Made by a program: the position numbers and the translations under genes. Under the pieces are notes generated by a model that was given only the letters and a program-made list of their open reading frames with translations, made no database searches and was not told the DNA's origin. A stretch of 64,000 nt of DNA from Streptomyces parvus (GTDB lineage Bacteria > Actinomycetota > Actinomycetes > Streptomycetales > Streptomycetaceae): positions 231,304 to 295,303 of the forward strand of contig NZ_BMRY01000001.1 in NCBI RefSeq assembly GCF_014648875.1. Direction: 5' to 3'. Shown here in pieces: positions 51,838 to 60,825 of the stretch (positions are counted from its first letter, which is position 1; every line of letters starts with the position of its first letter).

Positions 51838-53290
51838 ACGGGCCAGCTTCCCGCACGGTCACCACCACCTCCGAACCGGGCCGTGCCACGACAACCGGCC
51901 GCCCACCGCGTGCCCCGTTGCCGAGGACGCGGGCGGGGCCGGTGACGGAGAGACGCCACCCCCGGGAGGAGGGCGGGAGGGACAGCTCCGTCACCCCGGG
52001 CCGGACGGAAGCCCGGTAGGCGAGGCGGTAGGTGCGCGTACCGGCGTCGTACGTGTCGGAGCGGACGGTTCCGGCGACGGCCGGGGCGTACGGGGTGGCG
52101 GTCTGCTCCTTGTTCGTACGGAAACGGCCGCGCTCGTCGACCGCGCAGTAGCCGCCGCCGTAGCACCAGACGTACCCCGCCCAGCCGGAGCTGTAGCGGT
52201 TCAGGGAGGCGACGGCCTCACGGTAGAAGCGCCCCATGTTGGGGAGGGCGTTGTTGAGAGGCCCCCACTCCCCCACGACCACGGGCATCCGGTGGCGGGC
52301 CGGGTACGCGGTGACGGCGGCCTCGTACGCCTCGATCCAGCCCGCGTCCGGGTCGTAGTCAGCGCCCGCCTCCATGGCGGTGTTGTAGAAGTGCGGGGCG
52401 TACACGGTCCGGCTGTCCTCGATGCGCCCGAGACCGGTGGGGACCCCCTCCCCGACGATGGGGGTCGGCTCGACGAAGATCCAGGTGGAGCGGTCCTCGG
52501 CCCGGACGGCGCGGGCGAGCCGGTTGTACATGGGCGTGAGGTGCTCGGCCTCGATCCGCCGGGCGGCGGTCGGCAGGTCCTCGCCCTCGCGCAGCTCCCC
52601 CATGGGCTCGTTGATCAGGTCGTAGCCGATGACGGCGGGGTGGCGGCCGAACCGTTCGGCGAGGACCTGCCACATGGCGGCCTGGGCGCGCTGGAGGTCG
52701 GGGTCCTCGTAGAGGTGGGTGAAGGCCCGCTGCACGGCCGGCTGGAAATACTCGGAGAACCAGTCGTCGGGGTTCGGGGTGAACGGCAGCCCGTCGGTCC
52801 TGGTGGCCCATTCCGGGATGCCCCGGTGGCCGAACGCGGGCCCGAAGACGTCTTGGTGGGCGTCGATGAGGACATGGACGCGGTGCTTGCGGGCCCAGTC
52901 GAGGATCCGCTCGATCTTGTGGAGGTAGCGCGCGCTGTACTGGCCGCGCCGGGGCTCCAGGTCGTCCCAGAAGACCAGCAGCCGGGCGAAGTTGAAGCCG
53001 TTCGCCCGCAGGTCGCGGAAGTGCCGCTCGGTGATGGCGCTGAGGGCGTCCTCGCCGCGGTTCGCCTTGTCCTCGACGTTCCAGCCGCGCAGGGTGAGGG
53101 TGCGCCCGCGGTCGTCGGTGAGGGGTGGGATGGTGCGTTCGTACGAGGAGGAGGACGGGGCCGGATCCGGGATCGGGGACGAGGAGCCGGGTGCTGGGCG
53201 CGCCGAGGCGGCGGGGGCGAGGGCCCCCGCCGCGAGCACGGACGCGACGACAAGTGCCATGAGTGCTCTGCCCGTTCGCATGGGCGGCAT
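51815..53290 (-). CDS. Secreted glycoside hydrolase family 5 (endoglycoceramidase-like)
   Basis: A 491-residue protein. A signal peptide (ALMALVVASVLAAGALAPAAS) is followed by a GH5 barrel. The acid/base Glu is in GYDLINEPMGE (about residue 229) and the nucleophile Glu in MPVVVGEWGPL (about 341), with VLIDAHQDVFGP typical of endoglycoceramidase-like members. A C-terminal beta-sandwich (about 400-485) completes it. It acts outside the cell on a beta-glycoside, with glycolipid or glucan as likely substrates. The ATG at 53290 or 53281 could be used. It partly overlaps the GNAT gene downstream. Confidence 0.88.
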   Translation of the reverse strand: MPPMRTGRALMALVVASVLAAGALAPAASARPAPGSSSPIPDPAPSSSSYERTIPPLTDDRGRTLTLRGWNVEDKANRGEDALSAITERHFRDLRANGFNFARLLVFWDDLEPRRGQYSARYLHKIERILDWARKHRVHVLIDAHQDVFGPAFGHRGIPEWATRTDGLPFTPNPDDWFSEYFQPAVQRAFTHLYEDPDLQRAQAAMWQVLAERFGRHPAVIGYDLINEPMGELREGEDLPTAARRIEAEHLTPMYNRLARAVRAEDRSTWIFVEPTPIVGEGVPTGLGRIEDSRTVYAPHFYNTAMEAGADYDPDAGWIEAYEAAVTAYPARHRMPVVVGEWGPLNNALPNMGRFYREAVASLNRYSSGWAGYVWCYGGGYCAVDERGRFRTNKEQTATPYAPAVAGTVRSDTYDAGTRTYRLAYRASVRPGVTELSLPPSSRGWRLSVTGPARVLGNGARGGRPVVVARPGSEVVVTVREAGPYGRTDHP

Positions 53291-53360
53291 CTCACCAGCA
53301 AAGCTGAGACTTGTTCAAGTATGCGGAGCGGAGAAGTTCTTGCCGGCCCTCCGACAGGCC

Positions 53361-54329
53361 CTAAGCGGTCGGCGTGAGCACGATCTTCCCGAACAGGTCG
53401 CCGGACTCCAGTCGCTGGAACCCCTCGCGGGCCCGGTCGAGCGGCAGCACCTCGTCGATGACCGGGCGCACCCCGGTGGTCGCGCAGAAGGCGAGCAGGT
53501 CCTCCAGCTCGTCCTTGGACCCCATGGTGGAGCCGACGACCTTCAGCTCCAGGAAGAAGATGCGGGTCAGCTCGGCGTGCGTGGGCCGGTCGCCGCTGGT
53601 GGCCCCGGAGATGACGAGGGTGCCGCCGGGGCGCAGCGACTTCACCGAGTGGGACCAGGTGGCGGCCCCCACGGTCTCGATGACGGCGTCCACGCGCTGC
53701 GGAAGCCGGGCGCCGGGCTCGTACGCCTCCAACGCGCCGAGTTCGACCGCCCGCTCGCGCTTGGCCTTGTCCCGGCTGGTGGCGAAGATCCGCAGCCCGG
53801 CGGCCTTCCCGAGCACGATCGCGGCGGTGGCGACCCCGCCTCCGGCGCCCTGGACGAGCACGGAGTCCCCGGGCCGCACCCCGGCGTTGGTGAACAGCAT
53901 CCGGTACGCGGTGAGCCAGGCGGTCGGCAGGCAGGCGGCCTCGGCGAAACTGAGCCCCGCCGGCTTGGGCAGGATGTTCCAGGTGGGAACGGTGACCTGC
54001 TCGGCGAAGGTGCCCTGGTAGCGCTCGGTGAGGATGGAGCGCGGCTCCTTGGGCCCGACTCCGTGCCCGGACTGCCCGATGACGGAGTGCAGGACGACCT
54101 CGTTGCCGTCCTGATCGACGCCGGCCGCGTCGCAGCCGAGGATCATCGGCAGCCGGTCCTGCGAGAGGCCGACGCCACGCAGGGACCAGAGGTCGTGGTG
54201 GTTGAGGGAGGCGGCCCGGACGGTGACGGTGGACCACCCGGGGCGCGCCTCGGGGGCCGGGCGATCACCCAGCTCCAGGCCGTCGAGGGGCTGGTCGGGG
54301 TCGATGCGGGCTGCGTAGGCGGCGAACAT
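53361..54329 (-). CDS. MDR-family zinc-free alcohol dehydrogenase / quinone oxidoreductase
   Basis: The ATG at 54329 gives 322 residues and has TATCGT 6 nt upstream, so a leaderless message is likely. The medium-chain fold shows SLNHHDLWSLRGVG and PMILGCDAAGVD in the catalytic half. The coenzyme half has VLVQGAGGGVATAAI (the NADPH loop) and the C-terminal LESGDLFGKIVLTP. It lacks the structural-zinc Cys cluster, so it belongs to the quinone-oxidoreductase-like group and reduces an unknown carbonyl or quinone. Confidence 0.88.
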   Translation of the reverse strand: MFAAYAARIDPDQPLDGLELGDRPAPEARPGWSTVTVRAASLNHHDLWSLRGVGLSQDRLPMILGCDAAGVDQDGNEVVLHSVIGQSGHGVGPKEPRSILTERYQGTFAEQVTVPTWNILPKPAGLSFAEAACLPTAWLTAYRMLFTNAGVRPGDSVLVQGAGGGVATAAIVLGKAAGLRIFATSRDKAKRERAVELGALEAYEPGARLPQRVDAVIETVGAATWSHSVKSLRPGGTLVISGATSGDRPTHAELTRIFFLELKVVGSTMGSKDELEDLLAFCATTGVRPVIDEVLPLDRAREGFQRLESGDLFGKIVLTPTA

Positions 54330-54424
54330 GGGTCGACGATAGGCGGGCCGGCCCGCCCACGAAACCGCCTCCGCGTGTGACGCACACCAACCGGGTGTGC
54401 TCGCACCCGGCGCCTCGGGCCGCA

Positions 54425-54690
54425 CTAGCCCTTGCTGCGATTGAGCAGCGACGGCCCGCACCACTCAGCCCTTCCGGCGGCACATCAAGCCCCTGCGGCG
54501 ATTGGGCCGCACCACCTAAGCCCCTCCGGCGATTGAGGAGCGGGGTCCGGGGCAGCGCCCCGGGGGCTCCGCCCCCAGACCCCCGCTGCTCAATCGCCGC
54601 AGGGGCTGGTGGTTCGGGCCCCCGCTGCTCAATCGCCGCAGGGGCTTGATGTGCGGGCCTCAATCGCCGCAGGGATCGCCGCAGGGCGGA
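54425..54690. repeat. Cluster of Streptomyces-type intergenic repeats (AAGCCCCTCCGGCGATTGAG family)
   Basis: At least six copies occur in both orientations. CCCTTGCTGCGATTGAGCAG (about 54429), AAGCCCCTGCGGCGATTG (about 54488) and AAGCCCCTCCGGCGATTGAG (about 54518) run forward. CTCAATCGCCGCAGGGG copies run reverse at about 54590, 54628 and 54658, plus a short ATCGCCGCAGGG at about 54675. A GC-rich arm (GGGGCAGCGCCCC type, about 54550-54580) lies between. This repeat family is widespread between Streptomyces genes. Opposed copies can fold into long hairpins. Confidence 0.85.
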
Positions 54691-54728
54691 AACGCAAAGG
54701 CGGGGCCCGTACCAGTACAGGCCCCGCC
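54690..54728 (-). terminator. Terminator after malic enzyme
   Basis: GGCGGGGCC (54699-54707) pairs with GGCCCCGCC (54720-54728), and inner GTAC/GTAC can extend the loop. On the minus strand it is followed by TTTGCGTTT. It begins 26 bp past the malic enzyme stop codon. Confidence 0.8.
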
Positions 54729-54753
54729 CCTCACGCATCGCTCGGCAACAACC

Positions 54754-56007
54754 TCAGCGCCGAGCCACACCCTCCGCCCGCGCCGCCGCGGCCACAGCCG
54801 CCGTGACGGCCGGCGCGACCCGCTCGTCGAACGGGGACGGGATCACGTAATCCGCCGCCAGCTCATCGCCCACGACATCCGCCAGCGCGTTCGCCGCGGC
54901 GATCTTCATGCCCTCCGTGATCCGGGAGGCCCGGACCTGGAGGGCGCCGGCGAAGATGCCCGGGAAGGCGAGCACGTTGTTGATCTGGTTCGGGAAGTCC
55001 GACCGCCCGGTCGCCACGACGGCCGCGTACTTGTGCGCGACCTCCGGGTGGACCTCCGGGTTCGGGTTGGCCATCGCGAAGACGTACGCGCCGGGCGCCA
55101 TCGAGGCCACCGCAGCCTCCGGGACCGTGCCGCCGGAGACGCCGATGAAGACGTCCGCACCGGCGAGCGCCTGCTCCAGTGAGCCGGAGATCCCCGCCTT
55201 GTTCGTCAGCTCCGCCAGCTCGCGCTTGACCTCGGTGAGGTCGTCGCGGTCGCGGCTGACGATGCCCTTGCGGTCGGCCACCGCGACATCGCCGATCCCC
55301 GCCTCCAGCAGGAACTTGGCGATGGCCACGCCCGCCGCGCCCGCGCCGGAGATGACGCCGCGCAGATCGCCGAGCGTCCGCCCGGAGAGCTTCGCGGCGT
55401 TGCGCAGGGCGGCGAGGGTGACGACGGCGGTGCCGTGCTGGTCGTCGTGGAAGACCGGGATGTCCAGCCGCTCCTGGAGCTTGCGCTCGATCTCGAAGCA
55501 GCGGGGCGCCGAGATGTCCTCCAGGTTCACGCCGCCGAAGGACGGGGCGAGCCGGACGACGGTGTCGACGATCTCGTCGGCGTCGGTGGTCGCGAGCGCG
55601 ATCGGCACCGCGTCGACGCCGCCGAACTGCTTGAAGAGGATGGCCTTGCCCTCCATCACGGGGAGGGATGCCTCGGGCCCGATGTCGCCGAGGCCGAGCA
55701 CGGCGGTGCCGTCCGTCACGACGGCCACGACCTGGGACTTCCAGGTGTAGTCGTGGACGAGCTCGGGGTGGTCGGCGATGGCGCTGCACACTTTCGCCAC
55801 TCCGGGCGTGTACGCCAGGGAAAGGTCGTCCTTGTCCCGGATCGGGACGGTGGCCTGCACGGCCATCTTCCCGCCCCGGTGGAGGGCGAAGGCCGGATCG
55901 AAGGGCTCGTCGGCCCCCGTGTCCGCCGCGCTCGTGCGCTCGATGCCACGGTCGGTGGCGCTGTCGATGGTGCTGTCGCTGCGAGGATTGACGATCTCCG
56001 CTGCCAT
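54754..56007 (-). CDS. NAD(P)-dependent malic enzyme
   Basis: A 417-residue short-type malic enzyme that converts malate to pyruvate plus CO2 with reduction of NAD(P). Landmarks are the Tyr in [11 protein letters not shown], the Lys-containing [27 protein letters not shown] and the dinucleotide loop [14 protein letters not shown]. It lacks the C-terminal phosphotransacetylase-like domain of MaeB. Coenzyme preference cannot be read safely from sequence. It links the TCA cycle to pyruvate and sits ~520 bp upstream of a divergent amino-acid transporter. Confidence 0.95.
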   Translation of the reverse strand: MAAEIVNPRSDSTIDSATDRGIERTSAADTGADEPFDPAFALHRGGKMAVQATVPIRDKDDLSLAYTPGVAKVCSAIADHPELVHDYTWKSQVVAVVTDGTAVLGLGDIGPEASLPVMEGKAILFKQFGGVDAVPIALATTDADEIVDTVVRLAPSFGGVNLEDISAPRCFEIERKLQERLDIPVFHDDQHGTAVVTLAALRNAAKLSGRTLGDLRGVISGAGAAGVAIAKFLLEAGIGDVAVADRKGIVSRDRDDLTEVKRELAELTNKAGISGSLEQALAGADVFIGVSGGTVPEAAVASMAPGAYVFAMANPNPEVHPEVAHKYAAVVATGRSDFPNQINNVLAFPGIFAGALQVRASRITEGMKIAAANALADVVGDELAADYVIPSPFDERVAPAVTAAVAAAARAEGVARR

Positions 56008-56530
56008 GGTGTTGACCCCTTAAGTCTTCATCGTTTGAGGGTGGCCACTCCTGGTTGAGGAGGGGTGGGCGGGCACCGCGTACGCGCCCCGCACCGAGCG
56101 GTTGGCCCGCCCTGGCAGGGAGAGGTACGTACGCGCGGGCGCGCCGCACACGCGCCCTGAGCCCCGGATGAGGGGTGTAAACGTCTTTCTTACCGGACGG
56201 ACGGTGTTACGGACGAGTCCATATCGACGCGGTGACGTGACTCATAGTCGAATATCTGGACAAGTCGGCAAACCGGCATAAATGCCGTCCACCAGTCGAG
56301 ACGTGCCGAAGATTCTCCGGCGTGAGGAATGAATCCCCAAAGAAGGTCCGGCCCCGAGGTACCGGCCGTTGATGTTCGGGGGTCGCCCGTTATCCGATTT
56401 TGACATGGCAGGACCCCTGAATGGGCCAGTCCGAATGGCAGGATGCCGTTCACACGAGGTGGCGACACTCGAAGGTGCGTGCCAAGCCGCCCCACCAGCA
56501 CCTCACCCTCACCTGCCGGAGGATCCCGAC
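56008..56530. other. 523-bp divergent intergenic region between malic enzyme and ABC transporter
   Basis: No convincing gene is present. It contains the perfect palindrome CGGCAT-AA-ATGCCG (56274-56287) and a TTGACA -35-like hexamer (56400-56405). A direct repeat ATGGCAGGA occurs at 56405-56413 and 56435-56443, 30 bp apart (about three helical turns). The middle (56170-56420) is AT-richer than the surroundings. These are probably control elements of the transporter, the malic enzyme, or both. Confidence 0.55.
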
Positions 56531-57493
56531 ATGACCGCAAGCACCACGCGTCGTACGACCGCCAGGGCCCGGATCGCGGCGGTCGGCGCCATCGCGGTCG
56601 CCGGCACACTGCTCCTCACCGCCTGTGGCGACCAGACCGACAGCGCCTCCCAGGAGAGCGGCAGCGGCAAGGAGACCAAGAGCGGCGCTCCGCTCTTCTC
56701 GAAGCTGCCGGAGAAGTACCAGAAGTCCGGTGTGATCAAGGTCGGCACGAATGCCGAATACGCCCCGATGGAGTCCGTGGAGAACGGGAAGATCGTGGGT
56801 GTCGACCCCGATCTGGCCGCCGCGCTCGGCAAGCAGCTCGGCGTGAAGTTCGAGTTCACCTCGGGTTCCTTCGACGGCCTCATCACCGCCCTGAACTCCG
56901 GCCGCCACGACATCGCGATGTCGTCGATCACGGACAACAAGCAGCGCCAGGAGGGCCTGGACGACGCCGGCAAGAAGCTGGGTCCGGGCGTCGACTTCGT
57001 CGACTACTTCCTCGCGGGCACCGCCGTCTACACCAAGAAGGGCAACCCGCAGAACATCAAGTCCATCGAGGACCTGTGCGGGAAGCGCGCGGCGGTGCAG
57101 CGCGGCACCACGTACGAGGAGGCCCTCAAGAAGCAGTCGAAGGCCTGTACGGACGGCGGCGAGAAGGCCATCACGATCGAGCCGTTCGAGAACGACACCG
57201 AGGCCCAGACCCGCGTGAAGTCCGGCGGTGCGGTCGCCGGCGTCAACGACTACCCGGTCGCGGTCGACCTGGCCCGCAAGGCCGACGGCGGCAACGCGTT
57301 CGAGGTCGTGGGCGAGCAGGTCGACGCCGGTCCGTTCGGCATCGCCGTCAAGAAGGGCAACACCGGCCTCCGGGACGCCCTGAAGGAGGCCGTCGACGCG
57401 ATCATCGCCGACGGTTCGTACCAGAAGGTCCTCGACAAGTGGGGCGCCGGTACGGGAGCGATCGACAAGGCCGCCATCAACGGCGGCAAGTGA
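56531..57493 (+). CDS. Polar amino-acid ABC transporter, substrate-binding lipoprotein
   Basis: A 320-residue SBP_bac_3 protein from the ATG at 56531 with GGAGG 8 nt upstream. The signal peptide ends in the lipobox LLTAC. The binding domain shows GVIKVGTNAEYAPMESVENGKIVGVDPDLAAALG, FDGLITALNSGRHDIAMSS and CGKRAAVQRGTTYEE. It captures an amino acid outside the cell, probably glutamate, glutamine or a relative, and delivers it to the permease. It is first of a three-gene operon. Confidence 0.93.
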   Translation: MTASTTRRTTARARIAAVGAIAVAGTLLLTACGDQTDSASQESGSGKETKSGAPLFSKLPEKYQKSGVIKVGTNAEYAPMESVENGKIVGVDPDLAAALGKQLGVKFEFTSGSFDGLITALNSGRHDIAMSSITDNKQRQEGLDDAGKKLGPGVDFVDYFLAGTAVYTKKGNPQNIKSIEDLCGKRAAVQRGTTYEEALKKQSKACTDGGEKAITIEPFENDTEAQTRVKSGGAVAGVNDYPVAVDLARKADGGNAFEVVGEQVDAGPFGIAVKKGNTGLRDALKEAVDAIIADGSYQKVLDKWGAGTGAIDKAAINGGK

Positions 57494-57521
57494 CCGGACG
57501 CTCCACTGAAGGGCAGTCACG

Positions 57522-58490
57522 ATGACTGACAAGTTCGACAAGACACCGGCCGCCGCACCGGCCGGCCAGGTGTCCGTCTCCAAGGCCGCCACCACGGCCC
57601 CGGAGAACATCAAGGCCATTCCCGTCCGCCACGTCGGCCGTTGGATCAGCGGCGTCGTGGTCATCGGCCTCCTCGTCGCCCTCGGATATGCCTTCTCGCA
57701 GGGCAACATCCAGTGGCAGGCCGTCGGCGACAAGCTGTTCGACAAGAACGTCGTCGCCGGTGCGGGCCGCACCCTGCTGATCAGCGTCCTCGCGATGGTG
57801 CTCGGCGTGATCCTCGGCGTCGTGCTCGCCGTGATGCGGCTGTCGAAGAACCCGGTCACCAGCTGGGTGGCCTGGCTGTACATCTGGTTCTTCCGCGGCA
57901 CCCCGGTCTACGTACAGCTGCTGCTCTGGTTCAACCTGGCGCTGATCTTCCCGGTCCTGAACATCCCGTTCATCTACAAGGACGAGATGACGGACGTCAT
58001 GACCCCGTTCATGTGCGCCCTGCTGGGGCTCGCCCTGAACGAGGCCGCCTACATGGCGGAGATCTGCCGCGCCGGCATCCAGTCCGTCGACGAGGGCCAG
58101 ACCGAGGCCTCGCACGCGCTGGGCATGACCCAGGCGAAGACCATGCGCCGCGTGGTCCTCCCGCAGGCGCTGCGGGTGATCATCCCGCCGACCGGCAACG
58201 AGTTCATCAACATGCTGAAGACCTCGTCGCTCGTCTACGCGGTCACGTACAACGAACTGCTCCGCTCCACCTCGCAGATCGGCTCCACGTCGTACGCGGT
58301 GATGGAGATGCTGTTCGTCGCGTCCATCTGGTACATCGTGATGACCAGTGTGTTCAGCGTCGGCCAGTACTACCTGGAGCGCCGTTTCGCCCGCGGCTCG
58401 CTGCGTTCGCTGCCGCTCACCCCGTGGCAGCGCGTCAAGGTCAACCTCGCCGCGTTCAGCAACCGGCCCTCCGGAGGTGTCTCCGCATGA
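57522..58490 (+). CDS. Polar amino-acid ABC transporter permease
   Basis: A 322-residue permease with an N-terminal cytoplasmic tail of ~40 residues and five or six membrane spans. It has the HisM-type EAA loop ([42 protein letters not shown]), which docks on the ATPase. As the only permease of the operon, it should form a homodimer. It overlaps the ATPase gene by 4 bp (ATGA). Confidence 0.94.
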   Translation: MTDKFDKTPAAAPAGQVSVSKAATTAPENIKAIPVRHVGRWISGVVVIGLLVALGYAFSQGNIQWQAVGDKLFDKNVVAGAGRTLLISVLAMVLGVILGVVLAVMRLSKNPVTSWVAWLYIWFFRGTPVYVQLLLWFNLALIFPVLNIPFIYKDEMTDVMTPFMCALLGLALNEAAYMAEICRAGIQSVDEGQTEASHALGMTQAKTMRRVVLPQALRVIIPPTGNEFINMLKTSSLVYAVTYNELLRSTSQIGSTSYAVMEMLFVASIWYIVMTSVFSVGQYYLERRFARGSLRSLPLTPWQRVKVNLAAFSNRPSGGVSA

Positions 58491-59251
58491 CCACCCCCAT
58501 GGTGAAGGCCGAGGGCGTCCACAAGTCCTTCGGTGCCGCCCACATCCTCAAGGGCATCGACCTGGAGGTCGCCCCGCGTGAGGTGTTTTGCCTGATCGGC
58601 CCGTCCGGCTCCGGCAAGTCGACCTTCCTGCGGTGCATCAACCACCTGGAGAAGATCAACGCCGGCCGGCTCTCGGTCGACGGCGAGCTGGTCGGCTACC
58701 GGCAGAAGGGCGACAAGCTCTACGAGCTGAAGGACAGCGAGGTCGCCCTGCAGCGCCGTGACATCGGCATGGTCTTCCAGCGCTTCAACCTGTTCCCGCA
58801 CATGACGGCGCTGGAGAACGTCATGGAGGCGCCGATCCAGGTCAAGGGCGAGGCCAAGGCCGTGGCCCGGGCCCGCGCCGAGAAGCTGCTGGACCGGGTG
58901 GGCCTCGCCGACAAGGCGAAGAACTACCCCTCGCAGCTCTCCGGCGGCCAGCAGCAGCGCGTCGCCATCGCCCGCGCGCTGGCGATGGAGCCGAAGCTGA
59001 TGCTCTTCGACGAGCCGACCTCCGCGCTCGACCCGGAGCTGGTCGGTGACGTCCTGGACGTCATGCGGGGCCTCGCCGAGGACGGCATGACGATGATCGT
59101 CGTCACGCACGAGATGGGCTTCGCCCGCGAGGTGGGCGACGCGCTGGTCTTCATGGACGACGGTGTGGTGGTCGAGTCGGGCCACCCGCGCGAGGTGCTG
59201 ACCAACCCGCAGCACGACCGGACGAAGTCGTTCCTGTCGAAGGTGCTGTAA
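58487..59251 (+). CDS. Polar amino-acid ABC transporter ATP-binding protein
   Basis: A 254-residue ATPase of the GlnQ/HisP type. It has Walker [15 protein letters not shown]-loop [12 protein letters not shown], signature [15 protein letters not shown], Walker [13 protein letters not shown] and switch His in [10 protein letters not shown]. It powers uptake of the amino acid bound by the lipoprotein encoded upstream. GGAGG lies 9 nt before its ATG. A strong terminator follows. Confidence 0.96.
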   Translation: MTTPMVKAEGVHKSFGAAHILKGIDLEVAPREVFCLIGPSGSGKSTFLRCINHLEKINAGRLSVDGELVGYRQKGDKLYELKDSEVALQRRDIGMVFQRFNLFPHMTALENVMEAPIQVKGEAKAVARARAEKLLDRVGLADKAKNYPSQLSGGQQQRVAIARALAMEPKLMLFDEPTSALDPELVGDVLDVMRGLAEDGMTMIVVTHEMGFAREVGDALVFMDDGVVVESGHPREVLTNPQHDRTKSFLSKVL

Positions 59252-59272
59252 GGGGCGAGCCCCCGTCGCATA

Positions 59273-59312
59273 CGGGAGGGCGGTGCGGTCCACGGTCCGC
59301 ACCGCCCTCCCG
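59273..59312 (+). terminator. 16-bp perfect-stem terminator after the ABC operon
   Basis: CGGGAGGGCGGTGCGG (59273-59288) pairs perfectly with 59297-59312 around an 8-nt loop, 21 bp after the ATPase stop codon. It lies before the convergent gene ending at 59361 and may serve both. Confidence 0.85.
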
Positions 59313-59360
59313 CGCGTCGGGCCGCGCCCGCCGCACTCCCCCGCGTGCGCGCCCGCGCCC

Positions 59361-60143
59361 TCAGCTCTTCGGCAGCACCTCCGGACCGGTGAGCAGCTTC
59401 TTCAGCTGCTGCCGGGTAAGCGGGGGCTCCGACAGCAGCGGCCCCTGGGTGCCGGAGCCCTCGAAACCGGTGCTGGAGCGTACGAGGAACTGCGAGCCGT
59501 CCGACTGCGTGAGCCGGGCGGCCAGTTCGGGCCCCCAGTCGGCACTGTCGTCGCCCCCGACGTCCATCGTGTCGCGCCACGTCGTCAGCGTCCGGCCGTC
59601 CGGAAGCGGCTCGCGTTCACAGTCGGTACGGGACGGCTCCTGGCCCACCCGGACGCAGAGGTCCTCGTCCGGATCGGCCGGCCGGCCCGTCTTCTGCTCC
59701 ACCGTCTCCCGGTCCTCCAGGGTCAGCACCAGATAGCCGACGCCGCCGTCCTTGCGGATCGCGTACTGCCCGTCCAGCGGTCCGAGACGGGCGGTCCGCG
59801 CCTGTTCGGGTGTCGCCCCCCTGATGAGGGCGAGGAGCGAGACCTCTTCGATCTCCCCCACGTCCGGCGGCAGCAGCGCGGCCAGCCGCCCGGCCCGGTC
59901 GTCCGCGGAGGCGGACGGGGACGGCCCGGCCGTCGCCACCGAGGTGTGTACCGGGTCCTCGTCGCCGCCCGCCCGGGGCAGGGTGAACGCCCCGGCGGCG
60001 ACCACCGCGAGGACGGCTGCTGAGGCGGCGGCCCGGCGTCGCCTGCGGATCCGGGCGGCCTTCGCGTACACGGCCCCGGCGGAGAACTCGGGCTTCCCCG
60101 CCCCCTCGACGGCGCGGCCGAGCAGTTCACGGACGTCGTTCAT
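59361..60143 (-). CDS. Single-span membrane protein coupled to a sigma factor
   Basis: A 260-residue protein with a short cytoplasmic N-terminus ([16 protein letters not shown]) and a basic stretch (RIRRRRRA). One membrane span follows ([19 protein letters not shown], about 38-56), then an extracytoplasmic Asp/Glu/Pro-rich domain with two cysteines ([17 protein letters not shown]). Its start overlaps the sigma-factor gene (ATGA), so it is probably its partner. It has no zinc-anti-sigma His/Cys motif, so a classical ZAS anti-sigma role is not supported. Confidence 0.75.
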   Translation of the reverse strand: MNDVRELLGRAVEGAGKPEFSAGAVYAKAARIRRRRRAAASAAVLAVVAAGAFTLPRAGGDEDPVHTSVATAGPSPSASADDRAGRLAALLPPDVGEIEEVSLLALIRGATPEQARTARLGPLDGQYAIRKDGGVGYLVLTLEDRETVEQKTGRPADPDEDLCVRVGQEPSRTDCEREPLPDGRTLTTWRDTMDVGGDDSADWGPELAARLTQSDGSQFLVRSSTGFEGSGTQGPLLSEPPLTRQQLKKLLTGPEVLPKS

Positions 60144-60628
60144 ACCAGTTCCTCCGCCATCCCGGCGCGCAGCGCCGCCAGGCCCCGAGCCGTGTGGCTC
60201 TTGACCGTGTTCGTCCGCATCCCGAGCGCCTCGGCCGTGGCCTCCACGCTCAGGTCCTCCCAGTAGCGGAGCACCAGCACCGCCCGCTGCCTGGCCGTGA
60301 GCCGGGCGAGCGCCTCCCTGACGACCAGACCGGTGTCCGCGTCGGCCGTGTTCCCCGAGCGGTCGGGCAGTTCGCCGTAGGCCCGCTCCCGCCGCCAGAA
60401 CCGCCGGCGGCTCGCGATGAACGTGTTGACCAGCGTCTTGCGGGCGTACGCCTCGATGTTGTCGAGCCGCCCGTGGCGCCGGCCGCCGAGGACGACCTTG
60501 ACCAGGGCGCTCTGGACGAGGTCCTCGGCCTCGTGCCGGTCGCCGCAGAGCAGATAGGCGCTGCGGAACAGCGCGGTGCGTCTGCCCTCCACGAAGGCGC
60601 GCAACGCCTCGTCGTCATCGGCCCGCAT
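60140..60628 (-). CDS. SigE-family (ECF-type) RNA polymerase sigma factor
   Basis: A 162-residue sigma factor with region 2 (ALFRSAYLLCGDRHEAEDLVQSALVKV) and region 4 (ALARLTARQRAVLVLRYWEDLSVEATAEALGMRTNTVKSHTARGL), which bind the -10 and -35 elements. It has the short SigE-family layout common in Streptomyces. GGGGAGG precedes the ATG closely. It is translationally coupled to a membrane protein that may control it. Targets are unknown. Confidence 0.92.
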   Translation of the reverse strand: MRADDDEALRAFVEGRRTALFRSAYLLCGDRHEAEDLVQSALVKVVLGGRRHGRLDNIEAYARKTLVNTFIASRRRFWRRERAYGELPDRSGNTADADTGLVVREALARLTARQRAVLVLRYWEDLSVEATAEALGMRTNTVKSHTARGLAALRAGMAEELV

Positions 60629-60749
60629 GGCGGCCCCTCCCCGGAACGGACAAGTCCCCGCCCCCTTCTCGCACCGCTTTCCGGCCCGCGGAGGCGGACC
60701 GTCTCACCCTTCCAGTGCGCCGGGGCCCGGCGCAGGTTGCGGGTGGCGG

Positions 60750-60796
60750 CGGAGAAAGGAAAAGGGGCGGCACGGGCCCGAAGCCCGTGCCGCCCC
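60750..60796 (-). terminator. Terminator after the methyltransferase, with T-rich tail
   Basis: GGGGCGGCACGGGC (60764-60777) pairs perfectly with GCCCGTGCCGCCCC (60783-60796) around a 5-nt loop. Read on the minus strand, it is followed by a T-rich CCTTTTCCTTTCTCC. This is the clearest classical intrinsic terminator in the window. Confidence 0.85.
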
Positions 60797-60825
60797 TCTC
60801 CTCGCCCTGCGGCCCGCGCGGGCGG

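Noticed and set aside
53309..53320. ACTTG-TT-CAAGT inverted repeat before the GH5 gene
   Set aside because: Arms of 5 bp are too short to separate from chance, though its position is suitable for an operator.
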